From contig JAWQFJ010016620.1 of NCBI GenBank assembly GCA_034096865.1, forward strand, positions 31,001 through 95,000: a stretch of DNA of 64,000 nucleotides, given 5' to 3'. A model generated the notes under the pieces. The model was not told the DNA's origin. It ran no database searches and saw only the letters and a list, made by a program, of their open reading frames with translations. Every line of letters begins with the position of its first letter. The stretch's first letter is position 1. Both the position numbers and the translations under genes were made by a program. Shown here in pieces: positions 1 to 12,200 of the stretch. This DNA is from Theodoxus fluviatilis (Eukaryota > Mollusca > Gastropoda > Cycloneritida > Neritidae).

Positions 1-202
1 ACACAGTGATTTCGAGAAGATTAATTTGCCACATAGTGAGATCTTACCTCTGCTTTGACGTCACATCATTTCTCATCAGAAGAGACTGACTTTGCGTTGA
101 CAGCAAAGGTCTGTGAGGGAAAGCACTTAGGTACAGATTGCACTTGACTGTGTTGAAATGCCTGACCATGAACACAAGCATAACTGTTTGCTGTCATTGC
201 AG

Positions 203-3200
203 TGGGAGCCCTTCAAGGAGCTGATGGAGGCCTACCTGGGACTGAATGGCTGTGTCAACAATGGCGTGCAGGGCCGACAGTTGGCCATCACTGCCGAGAA
301 TGAGTGTCGGCGCCTGCACTGCACACTGCGTGACCTTTCCTCCCTACTGCAGGCCATGGGCCGTCTGGCAGAGCACTTCACTGGGGAGCACTTTGCCAGC
401 AGATATGCAGACGCCAGCATCTTGATAGAAAGGTCTGTTGCATTAGATGTGCCTATGGGAGTTGTACTGAGGGAATCGTGGTTTTGTTCATGGCTGCTTT
501 ACAAAATCTCTTTGGTTTCTTCAGCCTCTTTGTGAGACTGGCTTCTTACCTTCTTCCCTCCCCCCCCCCTGAAATATCAACTCCTTCATATTGTTGAGGT
601 TACTTGGATGGGCTATGGTGTGTGGTTCTGGGGTCATCTTTTTAAAGTGGACATTGGACTTTATAATGGTTTGTACACGCATACTTTGCTGTTATTATCA
701 ACAGCAGATATTTGAGAGTTGCAGTAACCCCTTTTTTTCCCCAAAGTCTGTTTTATCCACACCTTTTTATCTTTTCAATTTGAAATTTTTCAATGTATTA
801 AACAGACTGCTTCATTCTTCTGTCAAAAACTTGGATCCATGCGCCATCGCTGAATGGGCAGACTGCTTGACTGCTGACCTTCAGATGCAAGCTCCAATAC
901 CAGACTTGAAGTGGTCAGTGTCTCTGGCTGCTGTGTTGCAGGCTGGTGTTCATGGTGGACTACAGCACCAAGTCACGTCTCTTTGAAGTCGGTTCCGCTG
1001 CCCAGTCTGTCCTGCACCCTGACTTCATTGAAGTGTGAGCATCAGTCCTCCAAAACTGGCATGCTCCATTTGATGTTATGCTGTGTGGCCTTATAGAAGA
1101 GCTACCATCCTGAGTATGACTCTGTCATTGCTAAATTATTGTCCAAGGATGAGCATGTGATTTACTTTTATTTAAATATGTCAAAAGTTATCTGTGTATT
1201 TCCTTGAAAATCAATATCAATCATTCAATGGATTGCGTAGTTATGGCTTGCTTGAGCCTCTTGGTACTCATGACTGGTGTTTCTAAAATGCCTGAGTAGT
1301 AGATTTTGCCTCAGGACTTTATATTTACCTTGTGAGGAACAGGTTGGTGTGATACTGTTATCCACAAGAAGAAAATGCTGGGCATTCCCATATGGTACAA
1401 TGTAAAGGTAGTCACATGGAGTTTATAACAAGGGTGGCAAATGCAGAAACTGGAGGTGTACAGGAGAGATGTTGTTACTGTCAGAAATGCTGAACTTAAT
1501 TCATGTGTTTTGTTATTTCATTTGTTCATTACTCACTAAACACCAAACGTTTGTAAGTCTAATGTGGCCTGATGCTGTCTATTACACCCTGAAACAGTTC
1601 ATTAGTCTTGCTATATGGTTTTGTGTTCCTGTTGACAGCCAGGCCCAGAGTCTTGCCTCCATCAAGGCCTACGCCCACTGGCTGGCACAGTTCGGGCTGG
1701 AATCCCAACGAACCAACACTGAGCAGGAAAAGTACTCAGAGATGATCTTGGCACTCCTCAATGCCATCACCCCACTCTTCAACAAACAGGTAGGTGTATC
1801 ATCAACTGAGAGAGAGGAGGAGGAGGAGGGGGGTGGGGTGGGGGGTGGGGGTGGCAGAACAGAGACAAAGGGAGTTAAATTGGTGATGATGGACAGTCAT
1901 AACAGGTGGAGGGAGGGAGAAAGAATGAACAAATACAAATTTATTTGTAGAGGCTGGGGGTGGGATGATTAACACCGTAGCAAATGTTAAAAGCTAATAT
2001 ATGTGCATGTTTACATAGCAGCTCTGCAACTGAGACAACTCAATCAGTATAATCATCTATCTCTCCAAAGCTTTTCACCTGTTTCTCATCTTCCCATCCC
2101 TTAGGTACCAGAGAAGATTGTGCACTCTGCTGCTCACCTGCTGATGTCACTGACCACCACAGTGCGGCCTTCCTTCCTGCTGAGGGTAACTGTCTTCCAG
2201 GACCTGTACAGCATGGCTGGCAATGGTGGCTGTGATTCCCTCTCCCAAGATGTGAGTAGCAACCCTTGACTCATCTCCAAATGTAAGCTATGCTGTGATT
2301 GGTTGATTTGAAGTCCACCAGCCTTCAAGGGACAGCTGGGGTTTGACTGGAGTGTCAGTCATGCTGTGATTGGTGGATTGATTGGGAGTCATGCTGTGAT
2401 TGGTGGATTGATTGGGAGTCAGGCTGCAAATGGTGGATGCTCTCATTGGTTGGGAAAATATGAGTAACTGTATATTTGACAGGGATGATTGCAGTTTGGC
2501 ACTCGCAGTCTGAATAATAAAACATTTTATGCATTGAGTATTACTAGAAAAGACACAATAAGCAAAACCATTAAAGTAAGTGTAGCAGTATGTATTCAGA
2601 TAAAATAGTTATATACACAAACAAAGAGTGTACTTTCAGCAATTATTATGTGTAATTGTTTGCTTTGAAAAGGCTGTCATACCTACACCTTAGTTACTGA
2701 AATGGATTTCTTTTCAATGCTCTTTGGACTCGAGACAGTTCAGGCAAGGCTAAGCTGTTACAAGTGATTGTCTATCACTCATGATTTTATAAGAGTGATC
2801 CAATCCATCATTGCATGTTGAGCCTAAGTGAATTTGCTAAATAAATGTGCCTTTGTTCTGCATGCTTTTGTCATGTGCTTGTAGCATCTGTGATTGACTT
2901 TCTTGTAATTGCCTCACTTTTTTTATACTTCTGCGATGATAGACATGCCTAATTGGCTAGCCTGTGCATGTGACACCTGTGATTGTCCTAACTGTGCAGG
3001 TGCAGCTGCTGCTGTTCCGGTCACTGTCACAATACCTTCTGCTGGCATGGCCGGGCATGGGGGAGACAGACCAGCTCTGGGGCTCTCGGGCCTCACACCA
3101 CCAGTGCTTTGCAAGACAGATGGATGCCACCTTCCTCCAACTTGGCCGTTCCTCGGACTTGGCCACCAACAAGGCACTGCAGGAGCAAGGTAGGCAGAGA

Positions 3201-6200
3201 AGACCTCAAACAGTGCCTTGGGCTCAGACTGCTTTGGGTTCCACTTTGCAGCACCTGAGGAAGAGGTGAGGGTGCAAAGTTCATCCTGTAGCAATGGGAT
3301 ACAGGGGGACATTACTGACTGGTTAAATGATGGGCCTGGTTTGAGGATCAGGAGGGTTACCAGGACAAAGATTCAGCCTCTAAACATTCCTTTATCTCAT
3401 GGCTGCTGTGATATTGTTGACAGATGCTGCCATTACCTTCGTCCCATTCTTAGCCAGGAGTTGTCTTGGGTTTCCGGTTTTTCCACCAGAGATCCATTGT
3501 GTTTCAGTGGAATTCACCCTGTTTCTAATTTCTTCAGCCAAGCCTGTGATAAAGCGGACACTGAAGATCTTCCAGGACTGGATAGAGTCCATTGCTGGAG
3601 AGGTAGTGAAAAGCAAGCAGATATGCTACCAGTCTCTGCAAGAACCTATTCAGGTCACGCTGGCCATCTTCCCTATCTACATCCACCATACAGGTGTGTA
3701 GCTGCAGAACTATTAACCTGCTCCTGTCATTTATGTTAACAATCCAAATGTGTGGTTATGTGTCGATCTTATTTACATCTGTTTTACAGTCTCTTAAATT
3801 CATCATCTCTCTCTCTCTCTTGTCTACATCTTACCTATGGATGTGCAGTGTGCATGTGTGTGACATCTACAAATTGTTGTGCAGTACCATACTTGTGTGA
3901 ATGTCACTTGCACACTGCATTGTCATGCCTGCTGCAAATGCTAGTGCTAAGTAAAACTCACATTCTTCAGGGATGAAAATTTTCTGCGGATCCGAGGATT
4001 TCCTCGGATTTGATGACCAATTTGGTCACTCTCGAGATTCGTGTAAATCCGTTGAGACGATTTTTTTTTGGGGGGGGGGGGGGGGGGGTTAGGTTGAACC
4101 GCACCGGCTGATGGGTAGCCATTTTGATGCCTCGGCCAATCGTGCAAATCTGCTTAAAAGCACACGAAGCAGAAATCGGAAACTAGTCTGAACCAATGAA
4201 ATGCTTCAAAAGAGAAGCCTCTGTCTATCCTTTGCTCTGATTGGTCGCTTAACCCGTGCGCATCGCGTGATCATGGCCGAATTGATGAACGGAAACAGCC
4301 GAAGCTAGCTTCGGCTCTTTTCGACATAAGGAACGCACGGCGTCTTTAGTATCAATCAACCAAGTGCAAGAATGCCGAGGAGGGATGCAAAGAAGTTTGC
4401 TACGCTGCATAAATTTGGGAAAAAGCCGAAGAAAAAAAGGAAGACAACGGTAGACTTGTCAACAGCCTCCGGAGCGGAGAATTCGACAGTGATCGCTTCT
4501 GTTTCGATCGACACCGCACCACGTGCGAGCGGCTATTCAGCAGCTACCACTCTTGACTTGAGTCGATCGAAACTACGTCTGGCGCAGCGGTTTCGAGGTT
4601 GCTCGCCTCCTCCTCGTCCGCTCAGAAACGAAGACATGGAGTGGGAACTGACTTATGTCCTGACTCCGGAGCTCGAGAATCGACAGCGCTTGCTTCTAGT
4701 TCTACTTCGACCGAAGATGCACCTCTCGCTAGTAGTGATTCGGCAACCTCCGCACTCACGTTTATCGAATCTGCTTCTGGCGCAGCTGATGTGAAAGCAA
4801 TCGCCTCCTCATCGTCAGAATCTGTCCCTACCAGTGCCAAGAAACTTCGTCGTTTCGAGAGCGAGACAAGAGAGCCAGTAGGTGATGACGAGAACGTGAT
4901 CGTCAGCATGAGCATGATGAACAAGCTCGTCTCCGTGTTCCGCTGCCGAGATTGTGACCAGCTGCCGTTAACAGTGACCAAAAATCAGTCGGCGATGTTT
5001 GGATCAGCGAGCAAGCTGAAAGTGTTCTGCTCAGCATGTGGGAACACCATTACGGCGGTCAGGACCTCACCAAAGACAGGTACTCTGCACAATGGCTATG
5101 ACATCAACCGTCGTCTCGTCGTTGCTGCCACCTCCATTGGGATTGGGTTCACCCAACTGAGACGATTTTTCGCTCTCATGAACATGCCCCCACCCATGCA
5201 TCTGAAGACATGGCAGCTCTACCAGAAGACGCTGCATTCAGGAGTTCATCGGGCTGCTGATAGGCACCTTCAGGAGGCAGCTGAACAGGTTCGACTGATG
5301 TACTTGCAGTTGAAAATTAGTCAGCCAACTCCAGAAGGACGTCTAGATATTGCAGTTTCGTTCGATGGGAGCTGGCACAAGCGTGGGCGAACATCTCACA
5401 GTGGCATTGCTGCTGTCATCGAGATCTACAGTGGACTTGTTGTAGACTTTGTGAGATGTCAAGTTTCAGGAGTGATATGAATAAATGATGCGGAGGTTTA
5501 CACACAACTTCAAATTTTTGGCATGATGTTGACAAGTGTTTGTACTGAACTAGTTGTTGAAAAAACTTCCTGGTGTACTTTTCACAAGGGATTTTTTTTT
5601 ATAACCAATATTCAGACAGCTGATTTTGTAATGTAGGAAGTAATGTCTGAAAATTTAGAATATAAATTATAGTTTTCAGCACCTTTCATAAGCAGATTTT
5701 GACATTTGCTCTTGTTGTCTGAATTTGTACTTGAATTGCTAGGAAATGCCTTCTCAGCACTTATAAATAGCATTTAAAAATTTCGGCGGGGGGCGTTGCC
5801 CCCCTGGGCCCCCCAGCGGGGCGTTGCCCCTGCACCCCACCGGGGCCTAAGTGGCCCCTGGACCCCGGCCAAGTTTCCTCTTTTTTTTTCCATTTGCTGT
5901 TTTCATCCCTGATTCTTACAAAAGCTCCATGGACATGGGTTCCAGCTGGGAAGGGGGGTATCATGCTGCAGCTGCCATATGTGTGTTCTGTTACATAGGT
6001 TCTGGATCTGTCCCAATGCTAAGCATACCACAGCCTTCTTACATTGTCATGCTGATATATGGATGTAATGCTCAACTAGAGGGATGTGTAAACTCAAAGA
6101 CCAGAAATATTCGAGTTAACATGCCAACAATATATATGTCTATAAGTGGATTACCTGTGCAACCTTTGTGTCAAAAGCAGTGGGTTATTTACGTGTAGTG

Positions 6201-9200
6201 CATTGTTGAGATGTTGCCCTGGTCCCATTGCAGACGTGGTGGAGGACATCATGAGCTTCTTCCTGGCCCTGTTCCAAGGGCTGCGTGTGCAGATGGGAGT
6301 TCCCTTCACAGAGCAGACCATTCAGACCTTCCTCAACCTCTTCACCAGGTAGGCTAGTGCAGACATCCAGATCTTCCTCAACCTCTTCACCAGGTAGGCT
6401 AGTGCAGACATCCAGATCTTCCTCAACCTCTTCATAGGCTAGCGCAGACATCCAGACCTTCCTCAACCTCTTCACCAGGTAGGCTAGCGCAGACATCCAG
6501 ATCTTCCTCAACCTCTTCACCAGGTAGGCTAGTGCAGACATCCAGATCTTCCTCAACCTCTTCACCAGGTAGGCTAGTGCAGACATCCAGACCTTCCTCA
6601 ACCTCTTCACCAGGTAGGCTAGCGCAGACATCCAGATCTTCCTCAACCTCTTCACCAGGTAGGCTAGTGCAGACATCCAGACCTTCCTCAACCTCTTCAC
6701 CAGGTAGGCTAGCGCAGACATCCAGATCTTCCTCAACCTCTTCACCAGGTAGGCTAGCGCAGACATCCAGACCTTCCTCAACCTCTTCACCAGGTAGGCT
6801 AGTGCAGACATCCAGATCTTCCTCAACCTCTTCACCAGGTAGGCTAGTGCAGACATCCAGATCTTCCTCAACCTCTTCATAGGCTAGCGCAGACATCCAG
6901 ACCTTCCTCAACCTCTTCACCAGGTAGGCTAGCGCAGACATCCAGACCTTCCTCAACCTCTTCACCAGGTAGGCTAGTAGCGCAGACATCCAGACCTTCC
7001 TCAACCTCTTCACCAGGTAGGCTAGCGCAGACATCCAGACCTTCCTCAACCTCTTCCCCACGTAGGCTAGCGCAGACATCCAGATCTTCCTCAACCTCTT
7101 CATAGGCTAGCGCAGACATCCAGACCTTCCTCAACCTCTTCACCAGGTAGGCTAGTGCAGACATCCAGACCTTCCTCAACCTCTTCCCCACGTAGGCTAG
7201 CGCAGACATCCAGATCTTCCTCAACCTCTTCATAGGCTAGCGCAGACATCCAGACCTTCCTCAACCTCTTCACCAGGTAGGCTAGCGCAGACATCCAGAC
7301 CTTCCTCAACCTCTTCACCAGGTAGGCTAGCGCAGACATCCAGACCTTCCTCAACCTCTTCCCCACGTAGGCTAGCGCAGACATCCAGATCTTCCTCAAC
7401 CTCTTCATAGGCTAGCGCAGACATCCAGAGCTTCCTCAACCTCTTCACCAGGTAGGCTAGTGCAGACATCCAGACCTTCCTCAACCTCTTCCCCACGTAG
7501 GCTAGCGCAGACATCCAGATCTTCCTCAACCTCTTCATAGGCTAGCGCAGACATCCAGACCTTCCTCAACCTCTTCACCAGGTAGGCTAGTGCAGACATC
7601 CAGATCTTCCTCAACCTCTTCACCAGGTAGGCTAGCGCAGACATCCAGATCTTCCTCAACCTCTTCACCAGGTAGGCTAGCGCAGACATCCAGACCTTCC
7701 TCAACCTTTTCACCAGGTAGGCTAGCGCAGACATCCAGATCTTCCTCAACCTCTTCCCCAGGTAGGCTAGCGCAGACATCCAGATCTTCCTCAACCTCTT
7801 CCCCACGTAGGCTAGCGCAGACATCCAGACCTTCCTCAACCTTTTCACCAGGTAGGCTAGCGCAGACATCCAGATCTTCCTCAACCTCTTCCCCAGGTAG
7901 GCTAGCGCAGACATCCAGATCTTCCTCAACCTCTTCCCCACGTAGGCTAGCGCAGACATCCAGACCTACCTCAACCTCTTCACCAGGTAGGCTAGTGCAG
8001 ACATCCAGACCTTCCTCAACCTCTTCACCAGGTAGGCTAGCGCAGACATCCAGACCTTCCTCAACCTTTTCACCAGGTAGGCTAGTGCAGATATCCAGAC
8101 CTTCCTCAACCTCTTCACCAGGTAGGCTAGCGCAGACATCCAGATCTTCCTCAACCTCTTCACCAGGTAGGCTAGTGCAGACATCCAGATCTTCCTCAAC
8201 CTCTTCACCAGGTAGGCTAGCGCAGACATCCAGACCTTCCTCAACCTCTTCCCCACGTAGGCTAGTGCAGACATCCAGATCTTCCTCAACCTCTTCACCA
8301 GGTAGGCTAGTGCAGACATCCAGATCTTCCTCAACCTCTTCACCAGGTAGGCTAGTGCAGACATCCAGATCTTCCTCAACCTCTTCACCAGGTAGGCTAG
8401 CGCAGACATCCAGACCTTCCTCAACCTCTTCACCAGGTAGGCTAGCGCAGACATCCAGATCTTCCTCAACCTCTTCACCAGGTAGGCTAGTGCAGACATC
8501 CAGATCTTCCTCAACCTCTTCACCAGGTAGGCTAGTGCAGACATCCAGACCTTCCTCAACCTCTTCACCAGGTAGGCTAGCGCAGACATCCAGAGCTTCC
8601 TCAACCTCTTCACCAGGTAGGCTAGTGCAGACATCCAGACCTTCCTCAACCTCTTCACCAGGTAGGCTAGCGCAGACATCCAGACCTTCCTCAACCTCTT
8701 CACCAGGTAGGCTAGCGCAGAACAGAGAGGCTTACCCCTCTTTTGGTGGACACAGTTAGTTTCTGTGTTGTCAGGGTGGTCAAAATGACACAAAAAATTC
8801 TGGGAAAATTATTAGCCTGCAGAAATATTTGTAACCCAGAGAGGTTCTAGTTAAAAGTTCTTTCTCTCTGAGAATTACTGTATAATGGATGAACATCCCA
8901 GTTTTTACAGGATCTGTTCCTTCATTCATATGTATGTAACTTGTTTGTGCATTACTCATTATATGCCAACTTAAATGCTTGTCTCTATGCTCTTTGTGGA
9001 CAGGGCAATGCAAGAGAAAATGTTCTATTTTTAATAACTTTACAGAATGGGCACTAAGTATCCAGGTGTTGTCAATTTGTGAACTTCTTGTTTGTCGGCA
9101 AATTATTATTCCAAGATGGAATAGCAGAAATGAATCTGTGTGAAAAGGAGAAATAAATTATCTTCTATGCTGAAATGATGAATACCTGAGGTATCTGACA

Positions 9201-12200
9201 CTGGTAGTACATATTTGGTGCTACATTTGATAGAAGCAGTCTTTTAGGTTCTGCTTCACCTTTAGAGTGCCACCAATTTTGTCATTGTTTTACCCCAGAG
9301 CCACAAATTTTATTATGTGTGGTCAAATTCGACACCATGTTTACTTAAAAAATCATCATTTATTACCTAATCAAGCTTTGAAGTAGATTTTTGGAGGGTG
9401 AGTAGAAAAATGGATGGCGCCTACATGGTGCAATTAATGAAAATGCCATAGAATGTTTTTTCAGCTGCTAAAAAATCATGGAACACAGACAACAACAAAA
9501 AACAAACAAATTCACTGTGTTTTCCTACACTGCTCTATTTATTCAAGAATACAACAGCTTTTGATGAAAATGCAAAAGTGCATAGATAGAGTCTCCAAGT
9601 AATGGAGATACATCTGAAAATGTTTTAGGGTAAAACTAAAATAAAACAAAAAATCCTACAATTTCTTATGCTAGGGAAGTCAGCCGAGTCATTTTCATCT
9701 GAATCAAGCTTCCGCTCCTCTCGATCTACAGACCACAACACATCGGTCGAAGCACTGTGTTTTCCTACACTGCTCTATTTATTCAAGAATACAACAGCTT
9801 TTAATTACTTGGAAATACATCTGAAAATGTTTTAGGGTAAAACAAAACAAAAAATCCTACAATTACTTACACTAGGGAAGTCAGCCGAGTCATTTTCATC
9901 TGAATCAAGCTTCCACTCCTCTCGATCTACAGACCACAACACATCGGTTGAAGCACGTGCTTGCCTCTAGCTCTCTATCCCTCCATCTCCCATCACATCA
10001 ATGTCAGTAAAGCATTCGAATTCATATTATGAGAGTCAGAATCCAAAAATAACTCCACAAGCGCTTCAACTTCTTCGTTAGTCCCATACTGGCAAAGAAA
10101 AAAGTCCCGTTTACAAACAACGAAGACGCAACTTCGTGAAAAAATTTGCGGCGCGTTCTCTCGTTGCCACGTAATCACTGCACGAAACTCTGATATTTTT
10201 AGAACAGCATGACTCGGAAGGCAGCGTTAGGCAAGTCAACAGAGCACGTCACTATCGCTCGGCGCACTGATGCACCGGCGGACGTCTGGGGAATGTACGC
10301 TGTGGCGCCATCAATGTGCCGGCAGCCTCCTAAAGGTTAAATTGCTTCTAAAAAGTGTTGTCATTACTAACTCTTTCATTCAGCCATGCATTAGAGAAAC
10401 CAGTCTCAAATTGGAAATTTTTTTATATGTAGTACCCAGTTAAGATACTGAGCCATTTTGGAGTTTTTCCAGCATAAGGTATGTCTGTGGAGATAAAGGG
10501 AATGTGTTTCGTTGTTTTTAAAAAGGAACAAAGTGAGACTTTGATGACTAAGAAATGACATACTATTTACAATCTTTAGAAATTGTTGCATATTTTTTGG
10601 ATGTTACAGAATAAACAAAGAGGGTCATACAGTACAGTCTAAGTACAGATGCCCCTGCTTTACTGCCCACCATCTGTTTTCTGGTAAAACAAGCAATCAA
10701 AATGGCTGGTCAGCAAAACAAACCAACCATACCAATATACACTATATTCTTCTTTTATTCTGTTTAAAAAGGAAACGGGCAATAAAGCTGGATGGGCAAA
10801 TTATCCAGGTGGGCAGTAAATTGGGTCCATCTGTGTTGACTTTGATCGATTCATTTGCTGAGAATTATTGCTGATGTTTCCATGTTGCAGGGAACAGTTG
10901 GCAGACACACTATGTCAGGAGAGTGTTGCAGCTTTCAAAGTTGTTGAAAGGTAAGTCAGCAGCTCTTGACTGTGGGATGTTTCAATAATTGCCACCACAA
11001 ACATATCTGAAAGCTTTAAACATATCTGAAAGGTTTTCGTAGTGTTTAAGAATTTGTGCAAATGGTGTTGCAATTTCTGCATGTATCATACATATGGAAA
11101 CTTTTTACTGTCTCTGGTGTGTACCAGAATGATAAAAGATTAATATATTATTTTCATGTCGTGTTTTACCCAACCAACAAGGCATGCATTATCCATGTAG
11201 GGGAAACTAATACAGAACAAATACCTGAGGGATCATACCTGAGACTATGTATTCATTTACTTGTTCTGTTTGTCTCTGTGCAGGTTTTTGAAGATCCTGC
11301 AGCTGATAGTGCAGGAACCTGGGTCAGCCTTCCGGGCTCTGCTGCCCCGCATCATCACCATTTGTATGGAGCATATCTACCCCATCATCGCCCCAGTAAG
11401 TCATCTGCCTAGCCTTTATTCTCAGAGGCCTTGCATACCATTATAGCATTATCATCTACCTCATCATCCCCCCTGACCAGTCTTTGTTTTGAGAAGTGAC
11501 GCCACCCCCACCCCCATCATTGCCTTTCTGCAATAATTATCTGGTGTCTGTGTGTGAGAGTATGTGTTTGTGTATATGTGTATGTGTGTGTGTGCCTTTG
11601 TGTGTGTGTGCTTGTATGCATGTACGTATGTGTATGTTAGAATGTGTGCATGCATGTAAGTGTGCGTGTGTGAGCATGTGCGTGTGTGTGTGCAGTAGTA
11701 GCTTATGAATCATTTATCAATGAAAGAACTGCAGGAAGACTTAAGATCATCCAACACCACTGTTGCTATGGTTACAGAGGCAGGCACCAGACATGAAGGG
11801 TGTACTCTATGAGCTCCTGCATGAGCTGCTGATGAACAACTGGCGCTACTTCTTCAAGGGCTCCGTCATGGCTGTCTTCTCCAGCAATGGTGATGAGATA
11901 GAGAACAGCCAGCAGTTTCAAGCCATCATGCAGGTAAACGACAACACCAAGATTTCCTGTCTGCCATTATTTTGATATGAAAAACTTATATAACTTTTCG
12001 CATTGGTTTTTATACCCTTCATTTAGAGGATATTTGAATGAAGTAATTATTTTCTAGAGTATCCCCCACCAAAAAGAAAAAAACACAAAAAAACACCTCT
12101 TATACACCAGCTACTCATCGTGTTTTCCTCTAGCTGGAAACCTGAAGAAGAGACACAGAGACAAGATAGATCATGAGCAATGGAAATTTCACTTGCAGAG

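Noticed and set aside
2909..3312. Open frames on both strands overlapping 3000-3189
   Set aside because: They are shadows of the XPO6 exon in other frames. The exon frame is fixed by phase and by continuity with neighbouring exons.
4372..5480. Intact nested gene within XPO6
   Set aside because: The reading frame shifts, the C-terminal half of the transposase is missing, and the segment is bounded by inverted ends and a direct repeat, so it is a dead transposon.
6318..8722. CRISPR-like direct-repeat array
   Set aside because: The units are contiguous with no unique spacers, the host is an animal genome, and the unit is explained by an exon-intron junction.
6185..8793. Long open reading frames on both strands (up to 389 codons) of repeated QTSRPSSTSSPGRLA-like or LVKRLRKVWMSALAY-like peptides
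   Set aside because: They arise because the 45-bp repeat is a multiple of three and lacks stops in several frames. The peptides are pure repeats of one unit with no initiation context, and the region is an XPO6 intron.
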